A stretch of DNA of 64,000 bases, from the NCBI GenBank assembly GCA_031216445.1, contig CM062217.1:24334001-24398000 (forward strand). Reading direction: 5' to 3'. The notes under the pieces are model-generated. The model was not told the origin of the DNA. It ran no database searches and was given only the letters and a program-made list of their open reading frames with translations. Origin of the DNA: Lateolabrax maculatus (Eukaryota; Chordata; Actinopteri; Acropomatiformes; Lateolabracidae). The position numbers were made by a program, and so were the translations under genes. Positions 49,101 to 61,785 of this stretch are shown here, in pieces; the first letter of the stretch is position 1; each line of letters begins with the position of its first letter.

Positions 49101-52100
49101 AAAAATCTAATTCTTCTGGGAGCCATAACCAAATCAAATCTGAACACACAGACATGATACATTTTAGATTCAGTGTGACTTACACCCTCGGAGGATCTCT
49201 GATGCCAAGTGCAAATAAATGTCATAAACTCGCTTACAAATTATAGAAAAAAAGAAGCTCCTTATAACTCCAGAAATTCCTTGAAAGTGACCATGTTTTT
49301 AGTTTTCTGCAGTATCAAATTAATCTAGTAATAGTTGTCTGTACATCCATGGGTACACTGCAAACGGGCATTGCTAATAACTAATTCGGCATACTTTTGA
49401 TGGTGCCAGTTTGCCAACATGTGAACAAATACAGGGGGAAAATGTAGTTCACAGCAAAGGGCGCAGTGAGGATGGGGAACACAGGGTTAATAGGGTCCCA
49501 GCAGCTCATTCTTGCCCCGGGCACCCCCAGGCAGGTTAATAAGGCCGTGTCCATATTCATGCACACTTGCATGTAATTTGATCAATTCAGGAAAAGGACT
49601 TCCCATAGACAACCAGTGTTGTATTGATGAATCAATCCAACCACATCATATTCATCATATCAAAGCCGGATGACCAGCTTGTGTCGGCCTGACATATCGG
49701 CAAATACATCAGTCCAGCCCCCAGTAGGCAGAGCAAGATTTACAGTTAGAAAAAACAACACTTCATCTACATGTATTCAGTTTCAGTATGAATACAACTG
49801 TTAGCACTGTAATGGGCTCCGTGACACCAGAGCTCACTGTACTCTCAAAATTCAATAGATTGCTGAAGGAGAGCGGGCTGCCTGCTGTCCTCAGAAGTGA
49901 AAACGATGAGGTCTGTAACAAGAACTCTCTTTGGTCTGCAAAATGACTGAAGGATGAATCTTCAGTGGGCAGCACAAGCTGTTGAAGCGGTGCCATTAGA
50001 GTAATAATCTCCCGATGTAGGACCTTCTGGAGCCTTTGACACCTCCTCTTCCTCATTATCCCCTCACTGATTTTCTCTGGTGGTGGTCCGCGGGGCCCAC
50101 ATCATTCTCGCTAAATTGGGAGACTTGGGATATCTGCGAGCCAATTCAGCTTTGATGTTTCATTTAAAAAAGAGCCAAAGAGGAAGTGACATCCCAGTGG
50201 AGAATATTATGCTAATCTCAAAAATGTTAATTAGGCCCAAAGGGTTAATTTCTTCAGCTTTATCAACGCTATACTTTAATCTGTCTCTCAGTTAAAATCC
50301 TTATACTGGAGAATGCTTAGAAATAATCAGTGTTACAAATTTCGAAACACTACTTTTCCTTCCTTTTAGCTAAAAGTTTCCCTAATCCTCCTTCTTTGAA
50401 ATGTAATTGGTACAATCCCACAGCCATGGAGCTCTCTCATCAAGCCACAAAATAACATAATCGCCTTTAATTTATCACAGAAATTCACTAGCATATTGCA
50501 GCATGTCTTCCTGTGTATTGCACAGTGGATACTTTGTGGTACAAATCACTAGATTACAAAAAGCGAAGGTCAGATAACAAAATTTATATCTATTATGGAA
50601 ACCAACATAGACGCAGACGCCAACAACTTAATTACATTTCATTCATCGAAAATTCTCAGATGAGATACGGCAAACAATACATAAATTGATGATAATTACT
50701 TTAATACCGAGGGTGCTATTCTTATCTCGCAGACTTTCTCTATACAAGTGTAAATAATGAAGGAAACAATGACAGCAGCAAACCAGCGTGTACCTGCAAA
50801 GTCAACAGGGGCCATGTTGCCCAAGAAACTCTTGATGTGATGTACAGCGCTGCGTGTACTTAAGGGCGGATTCGGCTCGCAGCTTGTTTGAAGGAAGCCA
50901 ATGAGCACTCTCAGACTAAACGCAATGTCCCTTACAGGCTCGTTCATTCACCTGTACGTCTACCAGAAAGCCAGCGTCTCCCTTTCTGCCATTTCATTAG
51001 TGTAATTCCCCCGCAGGGATGCGGAAGGAACGTCGCGGCACATGGGCCCCTTTTTTGAGTTGCGGGGGGAAAAAAAAGAATGAGTGGCTCGCACTGTTCA
51101 CCCTGAGTGATAAACAATGTCCTGACATGGCAAGTAACGGTTATGCATCGCCCTTCTCCCCATATGTGACACATTGAAATGATAGGCGTTACTGCGTGGA
51201 GTGATGGATTCTGCTGTGCAGCGGGAGCTCTTACGTGCAAAGGTTGAATTGTGGAGTAGGAATTCATCTCAAGGTTGGTCTAAAAGTAAAATTAAAGGGG
51301 TGTAGAGCTTGACTGTTTCAAGGTTATGTTCATATTAATTCATTTCCCAAGGTCTTGTTTTTAAGCTGTGTTAAATGGCACCCTCTACAAAGGCAGAATT
51401 AAAGGGCAAGATAATTATTTGGAAAAGACAGGTTTAAATTCCAGAGCTAGATTTACATTATGTGCTCTTTGCTGCAAATTAAAGAACTGTATTCTTGTAA
51501 GTCATGGTAAGATGCATACTCCCACAAGCCTTTAAAAGATCTACTTTTTAGAACCCAGAGAATGGTACAAACTTTGAAGCCAGATACGACACACGCCAAC
51601 CTACAGTACATACACCCACGCCCGCAGCCAATAACACTGATTTTGCTAATGACTTTTCATATTTGTGGTACTCAGGGGGATATAAAGGGAATCCAATGGA
51701 CAGATTTGTGCAGCAATAAAAAGAGAAGGTCAGCTGCGTTTTAATACCAAATTATTTCACACAGCCAGTGGAAACAAAATTCACACTTTTATTGGATCGA
51801 AATGTTTCACTCCAGCGCCACAGCACGCGCGGGAAAAATAGTTATACATTACAGTTTGTTAAAGGAGCTGATATGAAAAGAAACAAAAGAAAGATGTGAA
51901 GCCTGAGCATACACAGAGTGGGAGGGTCATCACCACGCCTACCGGGGATATGAGACACCCAGACGGCCGAGCGCATGGAGTGTGCTTTCATCCATTAAAA
52001 ATGATGACTGGGGGAACCAAACAGCCCCCTTTTTTCACCAGCGGTGCCTAACACTATAATATGGTCACACAGACATAATTTGCACCTGTCTCTTCCTGTC

Positions 52101-53504
52101 AATTCGTAAAGAGGGACAGAGTAGCACTCAGGTAGAGTAGTTAGTTACCTTCCCTCTTCTCTTGGCAGCACTCATATGCAACTCGCGCCGCAATTCTTGG
52201 GGAGTTGGGGATGCAGAAGTTGAAGAGTTTATTCACATCCATTTGCAGCAGAGGGGAGAACGCTGCTTCTTTAATGCCACTTGGCACTTTTGGAACCTAA
52301 TTGCTTCACTTGGCCACTTTTTGCAGACCTGCCCAGAGAACCTAGAAGAACATCTATTTAGACATCATCAGTCAGGAAATAATGTTCATTTCCAGACCTG
52401 CAGGCACTGGGACTTTAACCCAACTGTATACAAAGATGCTGGATTATTACTGCTCACCCCGGCCTCAGGGATTGGACCCTTGCCTTTGTGCTGTTTAGGT
52501 ACACAGATCCCTATCCCCCTAATTGATTATCTCTGATTCTTTAGATGCAGGGCCAGGAACAGTGTACCACAGAAAGGCAGCTGATAGACTTAATTAGGAG
52601 TAACTGTTACTGGATTAGTGATCAAAGCTAAGGAACCATTTAGGCAAAAGGCATTAAGTAATACAACATGGTGGAGTATTTGCTCATGTAGTGTTTATCT
52701 TGAAAATTAAACTCCTTCCATTGTCCTAAGACTTGAAATATCCCAGAACAGCTATATCATAATAAGTTGTCTGCCCACACTAGAACATCCCCTGTTAATT
52801 ATATGTTTATCAACTTCCACAGTAAAAAAAGAGATAATTTTCTATGCCTATGAACGCTTTGTCATAATCAACTTAATTAATGCTGGAATCAGCCAATGCT
52901 ACAATTTTTGTTCACACAGCGCTTAATCTCAGATTGGAGTTTTAGTTATCCAAATATTTCGAAGAGGCAGAGCTGCTCTGGAGGCAGAATCCAACTCTTT
53001 GTTTTAGTTAAACCTCAACGGGCGCCGTCAAAGAAGCACAGGTTTTTATGAGCGTAAATACAAATATGACTAGGACCATGATATTTATGACCTTGGAAGG
53101 TTTTCAGGTTACATACAGCACAGTAACCAGGACTGGATAATAGCTACTTGCACTCTTTTAGACTGAAATCCACATTTTTTGCTGTAATCTCTAAAAAAAA
53201 CGAAAAAAATACCATTGGTGCTCACTGTCTATTCTCATAGCTCACCATTCAACATTTTTAAGACTGTGGGAAATGGTGTTCATTATATAGAAGAATGTTA
53301 AATCATTTTTCAAATTTACCATCCCTGTCTAGTTTTTTGTTTTTCGCTTTTCGAAGGTTTTCTGGAACTGGAACTCTTGGCTCCATTAGGGTGCTTGGAA
53401 CTGACCCAGTTTCCTTGCATTTACAGTATGTTCATACTGTACCACTCTGCAGTAAGCAATGTATATCCAAAGTAAACATTCAGTGCTAATTAGTAAGTTA
53501 AATC
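46151..53504. other. Intronic sequence, repeat-poor, no gene seen
   Basis: Seven kilobases almost free of recognised mobile elements, with scattered short poly-A tracts (for example 47716-47726 and 48122-48132). Parts such as 47030-47700, 49380-50300 and 51900-52500 look single-copy. The longest open frames (about 95-125 codons) have no family signature and no exon-like splice signals in frame. Confidence 0.35.
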
Positions 53505-53997
53505 CAGTGGTGGAAGAAGTAATGAGATCTTTTACTTACGTGAAAGTAGCAATACCACAGCATGATAATACTCTGTATTATGCATTCAACATTTTATTTA
53601 TTTATTTAAGCATCAAAATACCAAAAGTAAAAGTACTCATTATGCAGAATGGCCATTTTCAGAATAATGTGTACTACAATACTGGATTTTAATCATTTGT
53701 GTAAGCATCACTTTAATGTTGCAGCTGGTAAAGTTTTTAATCACTTTATATAGCCTACTGCTGGTTAGCTTGTGCAGCAATAAAGTGGATCTTAACATAT
53801 AATAATGCATTGTTATTTATTAGTTGATTATATTGTATATTAATAATCTGAATGTGCAAAGTAACTAGTAACTAAAGATATCAAATACTCTAAATGTAGT
53901 GGAGTAAAAAGTATATTTGCCTCTGAAATGTAGAGGAGTTGAAGTGTAAAGTAGCAGAAAAAAGTCAGTTGATGTACTCAGATACTCTCCACCACTG
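53505..53997 (+). mobile_element. hAT-like MITE (CAGTGGTGGAA family), best preserved copy
   Basis: Begins CAGTGGTGGAAGAAGTAATGAG and ends GATACTCTCCACCACTG, giving exact terminal inverted repeats of 10 bp. Flanking 8-mers gttaaatc (53497-53504) and gtaatatc (53998-54005) match at six of eight positions, fitting a decayed hAT target duplication. Total length 493 bp; no transposase. Internal blocks such as AAAAGTACTCATTATGCAG and TGCCTCTGAAATGTAGAGGAG recur in the copies at 2318-2662 and 9755-10118. Confidence 0.88.
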
Positions 53998-55929
53998 GTA
54001 ATATCACATGATGTACACATAGTAAAGCTTAAAGCAAGGTAATTGCCTTTGACTCTGGAGGCCAGGGTTCACACCCCATCTCAGACCAGCAGTTAGCATT
54101 GGCTCTTTATTAATATTTAACCATGGCCACCATAACCTACATAACTCTAATGGTCGGTCCAGATTTTTCCTCTTTTTTTCCACTCGGCAACAACAGCACT
54201 CAGATTAATAGCTGTGTTTTCTAATCTCTTGTGTTTTCCATTGGGCTTTCCCATACTTAGCCACAAAAACTACTCCCCTTGATGCCCACTGAGGCTTAAC
54301 TCAACCATTACAATTATTACTGCATCAAAACAGCTCTGCCATCACAGTCTGCCAAACCCATTCAGAGTTAGTTCTGAAATGGTGACAGGGTGTCACTAAC
54401 TCTGACAGATGTAACCCCGGGGGTTTCGTTCCCATAGGGGCTCAAAATATACAGCATGTACTAGTATTCTACGGTGAACAGGGTTAAAGCATGTACTACA
54501 TGGCATATGTAAACTAATGACAATAATGGCAATCTAAATTTGCACTGCTGGAAAAAAATTCAGCCTCATTTTTCTTCACTGTCAGGATGCAAGTCTGCAG
54601 AGAGCAGTGGTAGCTGTGAGCAACCACAGCCCACTTTACTCACCACAAATACCATTAGAAAAACACAGCTCTCATCATTCAGATCCCACCCCATGGCCCG
54701 CGCGATGACAGGCAGTACACCAGAGTGACTAGCACACAACTGGGGGGAATTAAAGTCAACTGGACAGCAAGTACGTCACCTAGACAAATTGCATTAAAAT
54801 GGTACGTAACAACAGCGGGTTAAACCAAACTTCTGAACGAGCTGTTCCAAAACATTTCATCAAGTTCTGCTTGGCTTGTGGACAACAAATGGGGAAGACA
54901 TAGAGAGCACAGTAATAAATCTATGTCATTTATCACCGCGCAGAGGGAATATTTCAAATCATTTAAATCTAAGGTCGAGAGGTTCTGCTGCATCTCCCCA
55001 TCACTGCCTCTATCTGTCTCTCCAGTTAAAGGAACAGGAGCATAATAAAGCGACCAATGCACAGGAGGAATATTAGACTAATGAAAAGCTCTTTCCTGCC
55101 TTGGCTGCCGGCCCATCTTGTGTACTGCCTTGCGTCTACCATTTCACAGCTCCATGCTGTGAAATGGAATTCCGTTGGCAAAACAATAAAGCAGCCCCCC
55201 GTGATTGTGCGTCATGCACTTTAGCTCCACAAAAAAGAAAAGCAGTGTCAAACCATGATGACTCAAAGGGAAGTGTAATATCGTATGTGCATATAGAATC
55301 ACTCCGTTGTAGGTAGCTCCTTTCTAAGTGGCGCGGTGCATTATTCTGCTTGCCTGACAAAGGATGAGAGTCTTCATGTGCCGGCATGGTGTTCCAGCAG
55401 CATCCTGGCTTTAAAAATGACATAAAAAGACACTGGGCATGGGCAGCAGGTCCTGGAACATCCTGACATTGTGGATGATGGGAAAGGTGGTAAGGAGCAG
55501 GCCTGCCTGTTCCGAAATATGAGCAAAAAGCAAACCCCTGCTGATCATGAGCCAAAGCTGACAAAGTGCCCCTCGCTGTGCCCCGCAGCACATGAGGTGG
55601 AGCTTCACACAGTCAGAGCAACACAGTCAGCGTTGGGTGAAGGGTGAGGTGGGCCTTCAGTGAGTGCCATTTGTTACCCCTCCCAAAAAATGTCACTGTA
55701 TCCCAAGAACCAGGCCACACATAAGAGAATTGCTACAGACAGTACTTTTGCATGAGCAGGTTTTTTATGCTTGAACATCCGACTACTGTTCCATATTATA
55801 GGGACCTAATGGACAACTCTTGGCCCCAATGTGGCCCTGTAGAACAGACACGAGAGTTGCCTCAGACCCTCGGCATATAGCTAGATGATAAAATAAAAAA
55901 TAATAAAATAAACTCTTTTCCAAGCAATA
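53998..55929. other. Intronic sequence, no gene seen
   Basis: 54030-54180 contains GGCCAGGGTTCACACCCC, a weak likeness to a tRNA B box or SINE, without a matching A box. A perfect 12-bp hairpin lies at 55139-55167. The 151-codon open frame on the minus strand near 55.1-55.6 kb shows no family signature. Confidence 0.35.
55139..55167. repeat. Perfect 12-bp hairpin, 5-nt loop
   Basis: CCATTTCACAGC (55139-55150), loop tccat, then GCTGTGAAATGG (55156-55167). Confidence 0.95.
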
Positions 55930-56174
55930 ATGCCAAACATTATGTGGTTTCAGATTCTTTAATGCAAGGATTTCCTGCTTTTTTCTTGTGTTTCAGTGAT
56001 AGCATAGTGAATCTCTTTGGCTTTTGGACTATTGATCATACAAATTAGGCAATTTGAACATGTCAAGTTGCACTCTGGGGAACTGGAATGAACATTTTTC
56101 ACTATTTTCAAAAAACAATGTACACAAACAGGAAATTATCCACAGATTAATTGATAATGAAAATAATCAACAGG
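55930..56174 (-). mobile_element. GGGCTGCAACTAACGATTA-family repeat, reverse copy
   Basis: TGCCAAACATTATGTGGTTTC, AATGCAAGGATTTCCTGCTTTT, TAGTGAATCTCTTTGGCTTTTG, ACATTTTTCACTATTTTC and ATTAATTGATAATGAAAATAATC follow the order of the copy at 9479-9737. The terminal GTTGCAGCCC part is lost. Confidence 0.7.
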
Positions 56175-57339
56175 AAAATTATATCTGGGTGCACTTAACC
56201 ATAACCACCTATAAAAAATTATTTATGAAAGCATAATAGAGTGCATATGGGAGAATTGATACAAATTCCAAATGAGCACTACGCTGGGCACTTGCTTGAG
56301 AGGCACAAAATATCAAGAAAGGCAAAACAGTGGCGAAAACCAGTCTTGGAATGTCCTCTGCATTCGAAGTATCTGTACAAGTGCAGCGGGTGTGAGATAA
56401 GTGACTTGAATCTATAATCTGACCATCTATGAAAAGTCATGTCACACTGATGCACAATGCAGCTGTCCAATCTTCCAGCTGAGATGTGCAACTTCAGAAG
56501 CAAAAACCACCAGGCTTGCAGTCCTTACGTTAATAATAGGTTCTTTTCGAGGGACAGCATCGGCATGGTAATGCATCATGTCTTACAGAATGTATGCCAT
56601 TCCAGATCTCAGTGGTGCAGCCTTGGCACTTCTGCTGTTTTATTAGGAATTATCTGCAGTCGATTAATAAATGTCGTACTGGCTGGGTCCCACAGGACGA
56701 GGGGCAGAGCAGCACGCCCTGATAATGGAGGGGTATCCATCATGTCTGCCAGTCAGGACAGCGCAACTGCTGCTGCCACCCAGACTCCTGATGAGCATGA
56801 GCAAGGCAACTGTGGGTAATAAGGGTGACACTGTGAACACCTGGAAATGATCTGATGATAAATGCAGGAGACTTTGATTGCTTTGCCCATTATGATGCAC
56901 AAACATTAAATCAATCATTGTTTGTACCTAAAATCCAAAAATTTTTAGTAAGATTACCATAAAGTGCACTTTTTAGGATTTAGCCTAACCCTAAACTCTA
57001 CAGAAATTATAGGAAGCAAAGGCCTTATGAGGTCTGACTTTACATTTAGGCTCCAAAGCTTTTAGACATATCCATTTGGCACCGAGTCTATTTCAGGAAG
57101 TGAATGGCAAGAGCTAATAGATGACAAGTATCCATGCCACTGGCAGATTTGATAACAGGGAAAAGGGGTAATTTGCAGTAATAGTTTAAACGTCCATCCT
57201 CTACAGGCATACATTTAGATATTTAAGACCAGAATTGAAATTTATCAGCATAAAAATGCTTTTCCCCACAAATGAATTCAGTCTAAATCATCCAAGAACT
57301 CTCAAAGGACAACAGTAGACCGAGCTGTTTTTCTGACAT
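56175..57339. other. Intronic sequence, no feature recognised
   Basis: No repeat, exon or motif cluster that I can name. Confidence 0.35.
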
Positions 57340-57970
57340 GTCATGAATAAAAAAGGCCTGTGGGCTCTTAACGGCCTGTGGCCCACTGCAAAAACAGAAA
57401 GCTCAGCGCTCGTTTTCCCCCAGTGCTCCAGTAATAGGCCAGTGGAAATAAATGTAATCACTGCACTTTGTTCTCCCCAGTGATATCATTTCTTCTTATT
57501 ACTTTTCACCCCCCTCGCCTCTCAGGCCACCATCAGAATCTCATTTGATCGTATTTGCATTCACTCTGGCTTCAAACCCCGGTGATGCTAAAAAGCAATT
57601 ACTACTTCAAGTTGCCGTCTGCCAAAGAGAGCCACACAAGATGTCCTTGCCAAGCTGCAGAGGATTCCTACCCGGTCCGTGGCTGACATTTAAGCTCTTG
57701 TCTTTCTACTGTAAGAACGATTCACTACGTTTAAAAGCAAGGAACTGATTATGACAAACATGGCCTTTAAAAGAGGCCTTTGACCAGGGACAACCCCAAC
57801 ACAGTAACATTTATCAGAGTTTAATACCGGAGCCGCTCAAAACCAAACAACAGAGGGATATGCCATTTATCAAATTATAACATCATGTGAAATCTCCCTG
57901 ACTGTCTAGATGGGAACCTTCATCAGCCTTATGAAATATCACTGAAAGTCAAAACGGTAAATTGTGAAGA
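57340..57970. promoter_or_regulatory. Candidate conserved non-coding block with octamer
   Basis: Repeat-free, complex sequence. An exact POU octamer ATTTGCAT lies at 57553-57560. Enhancer function is inferred from texture only. Confidence 0.28.
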
Positions 57971-58029
57971 AAGTGCAGATCCAGAATCCGCAGATTTTTG
58001 TACATCAAGCTTGGTTTGCTAATCATGGA

Positions 58030-58410
58030 GGGTAGTATTCAGAGAAAACCGATTGGTAATGTCTCTGGTGGCTCTCGAGGGATATTTCTGAAGTCTGGAA
58101 AATGACCCCTGATGACGTTGCAGTGATGTCACCAGGGTTACCTCACGTAAAGCTTGGAAACTGTGTTGTTTTTAAACAGCACAGTTGTTTGAAAGACATA
58201 GGCATTCATCTCCAACAGGGGAAAAGGGTATGATGAAAGGCACTATTGAGTTGCATCATGGGAAGTGTTGCATCTGGTGCTTTTGGACCCCTGACCCATA
58301 CCAGGGTCTCAGCGTCTGACACTTCTTTTTTGACTGTTCTTTTTTTTTAGTCCGCATCTTCAACCGACGTTATGGAAGTGGAATACCGAATCACTAGAGC
58401 GCCCCTTTAA
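58030..58410 (+). repeat. Probable dispersed repeat, class unknown
   Basis: CCCTGATGACGTTGCAGTGATGTCACC, GCTTGGAAACTGTGTTGTTT, TTGAGTTGCATCATGGGAAG and AGAGCGCCCCTTTAA remind me of a common percomorph repeat. No termini or target duplication identified; single copy in this window. Confidence 0.4.
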
Positions 58411-61099
58411 ATCTCCTCACTGCAGCGGATGCTTGGTTTCAACCTATTTTAAATACGTGGTAAACAATCAGAAAGAAAATGGAGGTTCAAGAAGACCAAA
58501 GACTTTGTGCCCTGTTGTTTTCTACAGTAACTCACTCATTTCATCATTTCATTAAGTTCAATTAATGCAACCGTGCAGCAAATCAAAAAAAACACGATGA
58601 TGTAACACTTTGCAACAGCTACTGGATGATACAACCGATGCTGCCATGAAGGACGCAACCCTAAAATTGAAAAACCTTTTTTATTTCCCTTATTGCAATG
58701 TCCATACCATTAAGTATAAACTCTTAAGCAACCCTGTTCCTCATTGATTGTGTTGCTTTGCAAATGGAGATTCAATTACGCTGTTCTTCCAAGTGAGCGC
58801 AGAGCAAACGACATAGAACTATCAATAGTAGGCCGCTCGGGGGACAGATGCAGTGGAGGATAAGCGAGATAGCCAGACCTCCTTTGCTGTGCACTCTTTG
58901 TTAAATTACCCAAGGTTAGTGCAGCGTACTAAAGGCGACTAAGGCAATTAGTTTTCCACCAGTTGGTCAATTGTCAGATTCTGCGGGCGGCAGAACCATT
59001 GTGTATACGCCGATGTTTTAGACCAGATGGCAGCAAACAAGAATCATATCTGAGCATGAGCAGTCACGCTCAAGACAGTTATGGAGTCTTCTTTTTCAAA
59101 CTAGCATTAATGGATTGTGTGAACTACTATTCCTCATCCACCCCTTGAGACTTGGCAGGCAACACACGCATCTAAAGCCCCCTGAAGAGCAGCTATACGC
59201 ACTTGTTACAGTACAAGTTTGGATAGAGAGCAAAACTCCATCTTTATCATCACTAGAAGAGCAATAAAAGAGGCACTCCCAATCAATGCTGCTTTTACAG
59301 TCAGTGCTGCAGTGTATTTTGCGACACTTGATGTTTCTAAAGCAGAAGCAGCTCACAGGGATTATAAGAAATGACACGGATTTAAGGTTTTATACTTAAA
59401 ATTTTATGTAATCCATTATGCCTCTTAATTCTCGTCTGGATATTTGTCTTATTATTTTTTACTTGTGACTTTTCACTCTTCTTAAATGAGAGACATGTGT
59501 TTCTCTATTTCTGTCCGTCCCCTGTGGCAGATAGAAGCAGAACTAAATGTGGAATATTGTGGATGCCACTGAAGTGCAACAAAATGTCTAGAAATGGTTT
59601 TCGAAAGCCTTTTTGTCCACAATTACCATTCTGCTTTCCATACAGCCCCGAGGCCTACTCATTACTGAATGACTTAAGGTAGTGATGGACTACTTCAATT
59701 TATTCCACACAGTCTGCATATACAGCATGCATCTCTCAAGTAACAGCTCCTCACCATCACTGCTCAGACTGTTCTAAAGAAAATCAGTAGTGACATTTTA
59801 CAACATGTGGTTTTATTTCCTGATATTTCTCCACCACCTATTTGGGTTCTTTTATACTACTGAATAGCCACCTGGTGTTCAAATCCCGACTGAATACAAA
59901 TCACACTGTTTGTTCAAGCTAAATAGCTCTATTTGTTTGATGGATGTGCCAGCTCCAATTAATGGTTTTGCATTAATTAGGCTTCAAAATTCATATTGCA
60001 GCAAAACATCATGGATGCAGTAAACAGAGATGTGCAACTGCCTATAAATCATGTTGAAATGTTCCTCTTCCAAACTCCTGCTCCACCTCCATACTCACAC
60101 TAATGGCAGAGTGTATCCTTGACCTGCTGTAGCGGGTGACGTTAAAAGCTTTTCAGTGTTGGGAGGTGATTTCTGTTACTTTGCAGGCGATCTTTGGCGT
60201 GCAGAGCTGATATGGATTTCACATGCCCTGGGCGTAGAGGGCTTGACGAAAAGAGATGACTCTTATCTCAATGTGTGTCCCTGTGCTGAGAACGTGACAT
60301 TAAATTGCCGTTCCCGGAGACCAAGCGGAGGCCTTATAGGAGGCATGCAATTAGTATTACTATCTGACCACAGATGTCTAGAGGCAAATGTTTTTTGCTT
60401 TTCAAGAATTATCTAAGCTAACATTATTTGGTTTTTAATGAATTATCAACAGTAAACAAATTAATGAATTTATGATTTTTATTCATTTTAGAAGTCAAGT
60501 ACAAATATCAACAAAAAGTTTTCAGTATTGTTAATGCAAGAAAAATGAAAGATTTGCTTTTTTTCTTTCTATAATATCACTGCCAACACTTTGCATCCTT
60601 GGCTTTTTTTTGCTCAGTTTTAATTCCTTTATCTACAGGCTTATGTCAGATTAAAAGGCCCAGATGTTGCGTCTAAACGTGTGGAAAACACCAGCCGTGC
60701 CACTTTCATTCTTTTATCTAAGGTGCTTGGGAAGTTACTCTACTGTTGTGCCTACCGTTACTAAGCAACCTTGCTGACTGCGTACTGAAATGACCTGCAA
60801 TGAGTTATTATAAGAAGTATGTGCTTCCAGCAAAACCGTGTTAAAGAAAATATTAATCATAGCAGAGTATTTTTCTTTAAATTGTGTCTGAAGGGGAACT
60901 TTAATGTTTATTGTTGTAACTATTACTGGGGGATTTTGTGATGGACAGGGTGAAGCGAGTCCTGTGGAGCTCATTCATTTAATTATTGTCACATGACCAG
61001 CGGTGCGCTTGCTGAATTAAAAATAGTAGAGATTTTTCCATCTTTCATCTCCAGGAATGCATGCCACGATGGAGTCACTTTTGGTTTTGAATGTGCTTA
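58411..61099. other. Intronic sequence, no gene seen
   Basis: Mixed sequence without named repeats or coding signal. Confidence 0.35.
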
Positions 61100-61785
61100 T
61101 ACACAGACAGATGACAAATTAAAGGAAAAACCAACATAAAGAGTCTTAGCAAAGTGTTGGGCCACCACGCGCCACCAGAACAAACCGAGATTGGCAGCGT
61201 TGTATTAAAGACATAAATAGACCAACTTATGTTTGTGTTCAGATCTTTGCAGAGGTGTTCATGATATAAACCATTCGTGAACTCCAGATCGATTCTATTC
61301 GGGAATTTTGGCCAGCCGTCTTCTCTGCGGGGAAAAACCAACAACAATCCTTCCCACCGCGCACAGAGGAGGGGCTGTTCACAGACAGGTCGGTTGTCAA
61401 TGTGTTTGTGAGAGAGAGCAGGGCAAGGACAGGCTGAGCGGATCAGTGCGCTGCGCGCAGCTCTACGGTGACAAAAGATTTCACCCATTTTAAAAAGTAA
61501 AAAAAAATTGAAACTCAATACATTGGGGGTCAATGTTGATATTGTGGCGGGCCGCACACAAATAAATCAGTGTATGGGATACACTGGTTAAGGCAGGCAA
61601 CACTGCTTACTGCTTACATAGGTGTTCAACTGGGTTGAGGTCTGGTGACTGTGAAGGCCCGAGCATTTGGTTCTCACCATTTTCATACTAACCAAACCAT
61701 TCTGTGAGCCCTGCTAATCCTGCATTTCATATGTTTTCCCACTCTTTTATTCAGGTCTCTCCCTTAATTTGTCACCGGCCTGTAT
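61100..61785 (-). mobile_element. Internally deleted Tc1/mariner-type transposon with both terminal repeats
   Basis: The left end reads TACACAGACAGATGACAAATT followed by AAAGGAAAAACCAACATAAAG. The right end, read inversely, is TACAGGCCGGTGACAAATTA then AGGGAGAGACC. Between them the minus strand carries TTCACAGTCACCAGACCTC and AACCCAGTTGAACAC, which encode SQSPDLNPVEH, the end of the DDE transposase domain; TGGTGGCCCAACACTTTGC lies next to the left repeat. Most of the transposase is gone, so it is inactive. Related to 6588-6784. Confidence 0.78.
61195..61586 (-). mobile_element. Probable hAT-type element nested in the mariner copy
   Basis: On the minus strand it starts CAGTGTATCCCATACACTG, then TTATTTGTGTGCGGCCCGCC and ACAATATCAACATTGACC, which resembles the hAT family beginning CAGTGTTTCCCACAC..GCGGCCCGCCACAA. 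The other end may be CAGCGTTGTATTAAAGACAT on the plus strand, but it is degraded and no 8-bp target duplication is visible. The interior is GC- and CpG-rich, unlike its surroundings. Confidence 0.55.

Noticed and set aside
54030..54180. Possible tRNA-derived SINE (GGGTTCACACCCC resembling a B box)
   Set aside because: No matching A box, no cloverleaf and no tail. Too weak to annotate as a tRNA gene or SINE.
55136..55591. 151-codon open frame on the minus strand
   Set aside because: No family signature and it crosses the perfect hairpin. Chance open frame in a GC-richer stretch.
61075..61557. 160-codon open frame on the minus strand
   Set aside because: Runs through the nested mariner/hAT repeats in a frame unrelated to the transposase motif. 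It is repeat sequence, not a gene.
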